Positions 60,577-64,000 of a stretch of 64,000 nt of DNA are shown here, in pieces (positions within the stretch are counted from its first letter, which is position 1; each line of letters starts with the position of its first letter). This DNA comes from Chionis minor (Eukaryota; Chordata; Aves; Charadriiformes; Chionididae). Where the stretch lies: positions 983,118-1,047,117 of the forward strand of contig VZSF01009129.1 of assembly GCA_013398295.1 (NCBI GenBank). Direction: 5' to 3'. The translations under genes and the position numbers were made by a program. A model generated the notes under the pieces. That model was given only the letters and a program-made list of their open reading frames with translations. It ran no database searches and was not told the origin of the DNA.

Positions 60577-63530
60577 TTTTTGATTCTTGGAGGAGCCAGG
60601 AAAGGGGGTCAGCAGAACTGCCGCCTTAGACTTTGGTCTTTTCAGGACCCTGGTTGACCGAGTCCCCTGGGAGGCAGTCCTGAAGGGCAAAGGCTTTTCA
60701 ATCAAAAGCTTTAAATTGTTTCCTTTGCTAAGAGCAGCAATAGTTTACAGGACAGGCTCCTTTAAAACACCATATACTAAGTACATGAGTGTTTCAGAAA
60801 TAAATGCATGTAGCAATATAGCCCAATAACCTAAATCTAACTTTCCTACAAAAGCTACCCAAGAAAGGCCTATTTCTTTAAATATCTTCTGCAGAGTCTC
60901 TTCTCTCTCTGTTGTGTCTCTCAACTTTTTCCTTGGGGCTATGACAAGGTACAACCCTATCTTTCGTCAAAATTTGTGTTTTAATACTTTAGTTTTCTCC
61001 TGTTATCTAGCCTCACAATGTGGAAAAACTGTGCCAATTCAGCATGAAGCTTGAGGATATGTCATTTTTGCCATGCTAGTTGTAGGGCTATTTGGGTCAT
61101 TGTTTGCCTACATTTTTTCCTATAATAATGAGTTTAATTAGGAGGAAGGCATAGGGTAGTAAGTGTGTTATGGAGTGTCTACTTCCAGTATTCTTTTAAT
61201 TACTTTGATGTCTGTAACTGTATATTACAGATTTTAGGAACTTAGTGTCCCGATGTTACTGCTCCATGCAACAGAACTAAAGCAAGATATAAAAAAAAAT
61301 CTTTATCCCCAGCAAAGATAGACTTCAGATGTTGTGAAATTTTATTTAATGTATTTTGTTTACTTTTAACAGTACCAAGCTACAAATTAGAAGTATTGAC
61401 ACCTGTATTATTTCTGTTGAAATGAATCATCAAAAAACTTCTTTATGTTATGAAAGTAGAAAAGAAAAATTTACAAAATGCTTCAATTACAACTGAAGAT
61501 CTACAAGGTTAAATACAAATAATAAATTTGTTTTAAAGGCTGTTCTGTTGGACTGAAAGCAATCTCTGAAAATTTATTACCAGCTCATGATAAAAATTTT
61601 CAGCCAATCTACATATTAATTGTCAAGAAATGTCTGATGAGGATTTTATGACATTTTTATGAAAGATACCCACAGAATACAATATCTAGCAACTAATTCT
61701 ATTCATCACTCAAATTTGAGAAATTCATTATGCTTATTTTGTATTTGATCTCATAAAGACTTGGATGTTAGCAATTTATTTTAAGCCATGTTAATAGTAA
61801 TGTCTAGATTTTCTTATCATTCCTCAGAAATGTTATAATATTAATGAGAAATTTCTGATTTTTCTTGGTAAAGTAATTTTTTTAGGTATAAGAAATACTA
61901 TATCCATACTTGTATGTGAACTTAGAGAAGTTTAGAAAAATGCAGACCAGGAAGTGATGATCCATTTTGTGGATTTGCTGACCACAGAGTGAATGATCAC
62001 TGACTCTTCTTGTGACTCATGTTTTCCAAAATTAATAAATCTTAGCTTAATCATTTTCAAAATGCAGATGGCATTAATTTTTTTCCCTAAAGTATTAACA
62101 GATGAGATTGACACTCACAATTTTTATTCCTTTGTTTTTCTTCTCTACATAGAACACAGGGACTTACAAACACAGGAATTGCTGTCACACTTTACACTAA
62201 TCTTTTTTACTTCAATGTCTTTTCTCTGACAATACCTATTAACATACGCTTTAAAGCAAAATACAAGAATGTCAAAAACAAATAGCAAAATTATTTTTTA
62301 CTATTCTTTATCAGTCAATTTATGTCAAGAAACATGAAGACATATAAAACTTTGCACAGAATAGTCTTCTGGCAAATGTGACAGAGTTCCCTTTTGTCCC
62401 AGAGAAACTCTCTGAAAATTACGGTGTTCTTCTATTAAGCAAAACAGGCCTTATTAATTTCTGAAACAGATACTACTCTACATTCATAAAACATGGAGTT
62501 TATTCCTTGGTGCATTTTATGATCTTTCCACATAAGCACAAAACATTGCCAAATGAAAGTGTCTTTGTACACGCTTCAACCTGGTGTATGTTAGTAGTTG
62601 CTTAAGCTACTGACCAGTGAAAAGTCAACGAGGAAAAAAAGAGCATGTTCAGAGTACGTCCATAGATGCTGTACTAAACTCAGCGTTAAGTCAAAGGTAG
62701 AAAACATGGTGTAGTAACAACCAGTAGAATTTGAGACACTGTTGTAGATGGTGCCTTAATTTGCCGGTTTGACAAATAAGAAAAGCTTGCCTCATTTTCA
62801 CCCTTTACCTTCCCTATTTGCTATACGGAACCCTGTTTTTCATAATGGAAGCAGAGGAAGAAAAGATACAACAGAGGAAAATGTTCTGTCAACCCTGCTT
62901 TCCCTTCCTTTGTCTTGTTACTTCTCTCTTTCCTTATGGTTTTTCCACACACAAATTCATACATCTCCTTTAGGATATTTTGGAGCTATATTAAAAAGAG
63001 TCAGGTAGACATGAGTGCAAAGCTCACTTTTAGTGTGAACTGAATGCTTAAATATTTTGTAGGGCTTTGAACTGACCACCTTAATCCCTTTTTACATAAA
63101 ATGATGGAACTTCATCACAAATGATTCCTAACCTGACTGAGCATGGTTTGGGATTTTGAGATTCCTTGTGGCTGTACCTGAAATCGTTTCTATCTGAAAG
63201 TTAAAATTGCAGTCTGATAGAAAAGGAGAGACTTCTGTAGAATAATTGTCAGTATGTAATATTCCTGCCTAAATCAAGTCTCCAACAATGAAGTTCCAAG
63301 AGTTTGGCATTTGGATCCTGTAAATAGTCATATACTCTGTGAATTTATTTGCCATTATTTAAATCAGAAAGAAATGAGTCAATTTTGCTTGTCTATTTTA
63401 ATATTAAATCTTAAATAGGTTTAATGCTTTAGTGAGAATTTGAAGCAAAGATACTATTTGCTGAGATGTGTAGGTTTCCATATGCTATGGTTAACAGACT
63501 TTCTCCCAGGTCATATAGACACGTTTAGCA

Positions 63531-63622
63531 TCTTTTTGTTTTCTTCCTTTTCCCTTTTTTCTTCCTCTTCCTTAGACAGATGCTTTGTCTTCTTCCTTTC
63601 CCCCCTCAACCTCCACCCCTTC
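63531..63622 (+). repeat. Pyrimidine-rich tract
   Basis: About 90 bases of mostly T and C on the plus strand (TTTTGTTTTCTTCCTTTTCC and similar), broken once by TAGACAGATG. It resembles a splice acceptor tract but no coding sequence of the gene follows it. Confidence 0.7.
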
Positions 63623-64000
63623 CAAGCTGGAGAAAAAGCAAGACCAGGAAATATTTTATTGGAGAGGAGGAGAAAGTGCGGCTGGTTCAATAGAATTTCT
63701 TCCATCTTTCTGAAACTGGTGTCAGAAGGAAATCAGTAGAAGCAGTAGAGAAGAACCAGGGCAGAATGCTTTGAAAGGGACTTTCTAGGCAGCAAAAGAA
63801 ATAAATTGTTCCATCTATTTTCCTTATCACAACTGCAGCCCAGATCTTAGGCAATCTCACACCAGTTGAGAGATCTTGCCCGTAGATCAAACCGCCATCA
63901 AAATGCCATTTGTAAAAGCATTTCAGAGGGGTAGAGACTGTTAGCAGGAATCTATACTGTAGCCAAGCTGACAGAGTTGGAAGGAAATTTTATAAAAATC

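Larger units (their letters stand above)
1..64000 (+). other. STXBP5L: STXBP5L (tomosyn-2) gene, internal portion: 13 exons and flanking introns
   Basis: Thirteen exons between 7408 and 59296 join, through GT-AG introns with matching phases, into one open frame of 495 full codons (1,488 bases). Conserved tomosyn peptides appear in order, for example LPFQSKWLYVGTERGN, AWHHEGKQF, HADGSVKFWDASA and VKTRPVRMPPGYQADL. Tomosyns are cytosolic/peripheral membrane proteins with two N-terminal seven-bladed WD40 propellers and a C-terminal R-SNARE motif; they bind syntaxin and SNAP25 and inhibit SNARE-driven exocytosis. This window holds only propeller sequence: start codon, 5' exons, tail and SNARE motif are outside. 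The paralogue STXBP5 is less likely because exon 11 reads EKQKLGEGK, exon 12 reads VEDIITPEPE followed by LSGSTNT, and exon 13 reads TRPVRMPPGYQADL, all as remembered for STXBP5L and not STXBP5. The paralogue call is from memory, without alignment. Confidence 0.9.
59297..64000 (+). other. Intron downstream of window exon 13 (partial)
   Basis: At least 4.7 kb with one CR1 (60256-60576) and a pyrimidine-rich tract (63531-63622). No sequence matching the expected next tomosyn exon was found on the plus strand. The rest is AT-rich without recognised elements. Confidence 0.85.

Noticed and set aside
63576..63705. Possible next STXBP5L exon after the pyrimidine tract and TTAG at 63571-63575
   Set aside because: Translated in the required phase it gives a Leu/Pro-rich string unlike the expected tomosyn strand (which should begin near a GNCNG motif).
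1..64000. tRNA, rRNA, microRNA, CRISPR array or CpG-island promoter
   Set aside because: No cloverleaf with A/B boxes, repeat-spacer array, ribosomal motif or dense CpG region was seen by eye; small RNAs hidden in introns cannot be excluded without a search.

Overview
The window reads as bird nuclear DNA. It is AT-rich and intron-dominated. It carries several CR1 LINE 3' ends with the diagnostic 8-base tail repeat (CATAGAAT on the + strand) and solo LTRs of avian endogenous-retrovirus types. The LTR types are familiar from non-galliform birds, but no species or order can be fixed from this sequence.

The only real gene recognised is the middle part of STXBP5L (tomosyn-2, syntaxin-binding protein 5-like), on the + strand. 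Thirteen coding exons can be placed exactly between 7408 and 59296. Every intron is GT-AG. Joined, the exons give one uninterrupted frame of 495 complete codons (1,488 coding bases), opening with the last base of a split codon and closing with the first two bases of another. The start codon and first exons lie before base 1; the tail region and C-terminal R-SNARE motif lie beyond base 64000. The encoded part covers much of the WD40 double beta-propeller. Tomosyns bind syntaxin/SNAP25 through the C-terminal SNARE motif and restrain vesicle priming and exocytosis. The choice of STXBP5L over its paralogue STXBP5 rests on exons 11-13.

Layout: 1-7407 is upstream intron with nothing recognisable. 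Exon 1 (7408-7542) is followed by a 13.9-kb intron. This intron holds old and younger CR1 copies (7943, 10134, 10260), a minus-strand solo LTR (13820-14315) and a nested LTR pair (16575-17816, with a plus-strand LTR at 16610-16970 inside it). Exons 2-4 (21463, 28601, 34633) are separated by large introns; these contain two degraded coding-like stretches that may be retropseudogenes, neither identified. Exons 5-10 (36311-42839) are compact, with one intron of only 177 bases. Exon 11 (46022-46239) and exon 12 (50841-51013) flank two CR1 copies. The 8.2-kb intron before exon 13 (59171-59296) holds two LTRs of one family in opposite orientation (54510-55350 minus, about 56485-57376 plus), making a large inverted repeat. 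The last 4.7 kb is intron with one more CR1.

No bacterial-type system, CRISPR array, RNA gene, promoter island or previously undescribed system was found. The points most worth a second look are the inverted and nested LTR architecture and the two unidentified coding-like segments.
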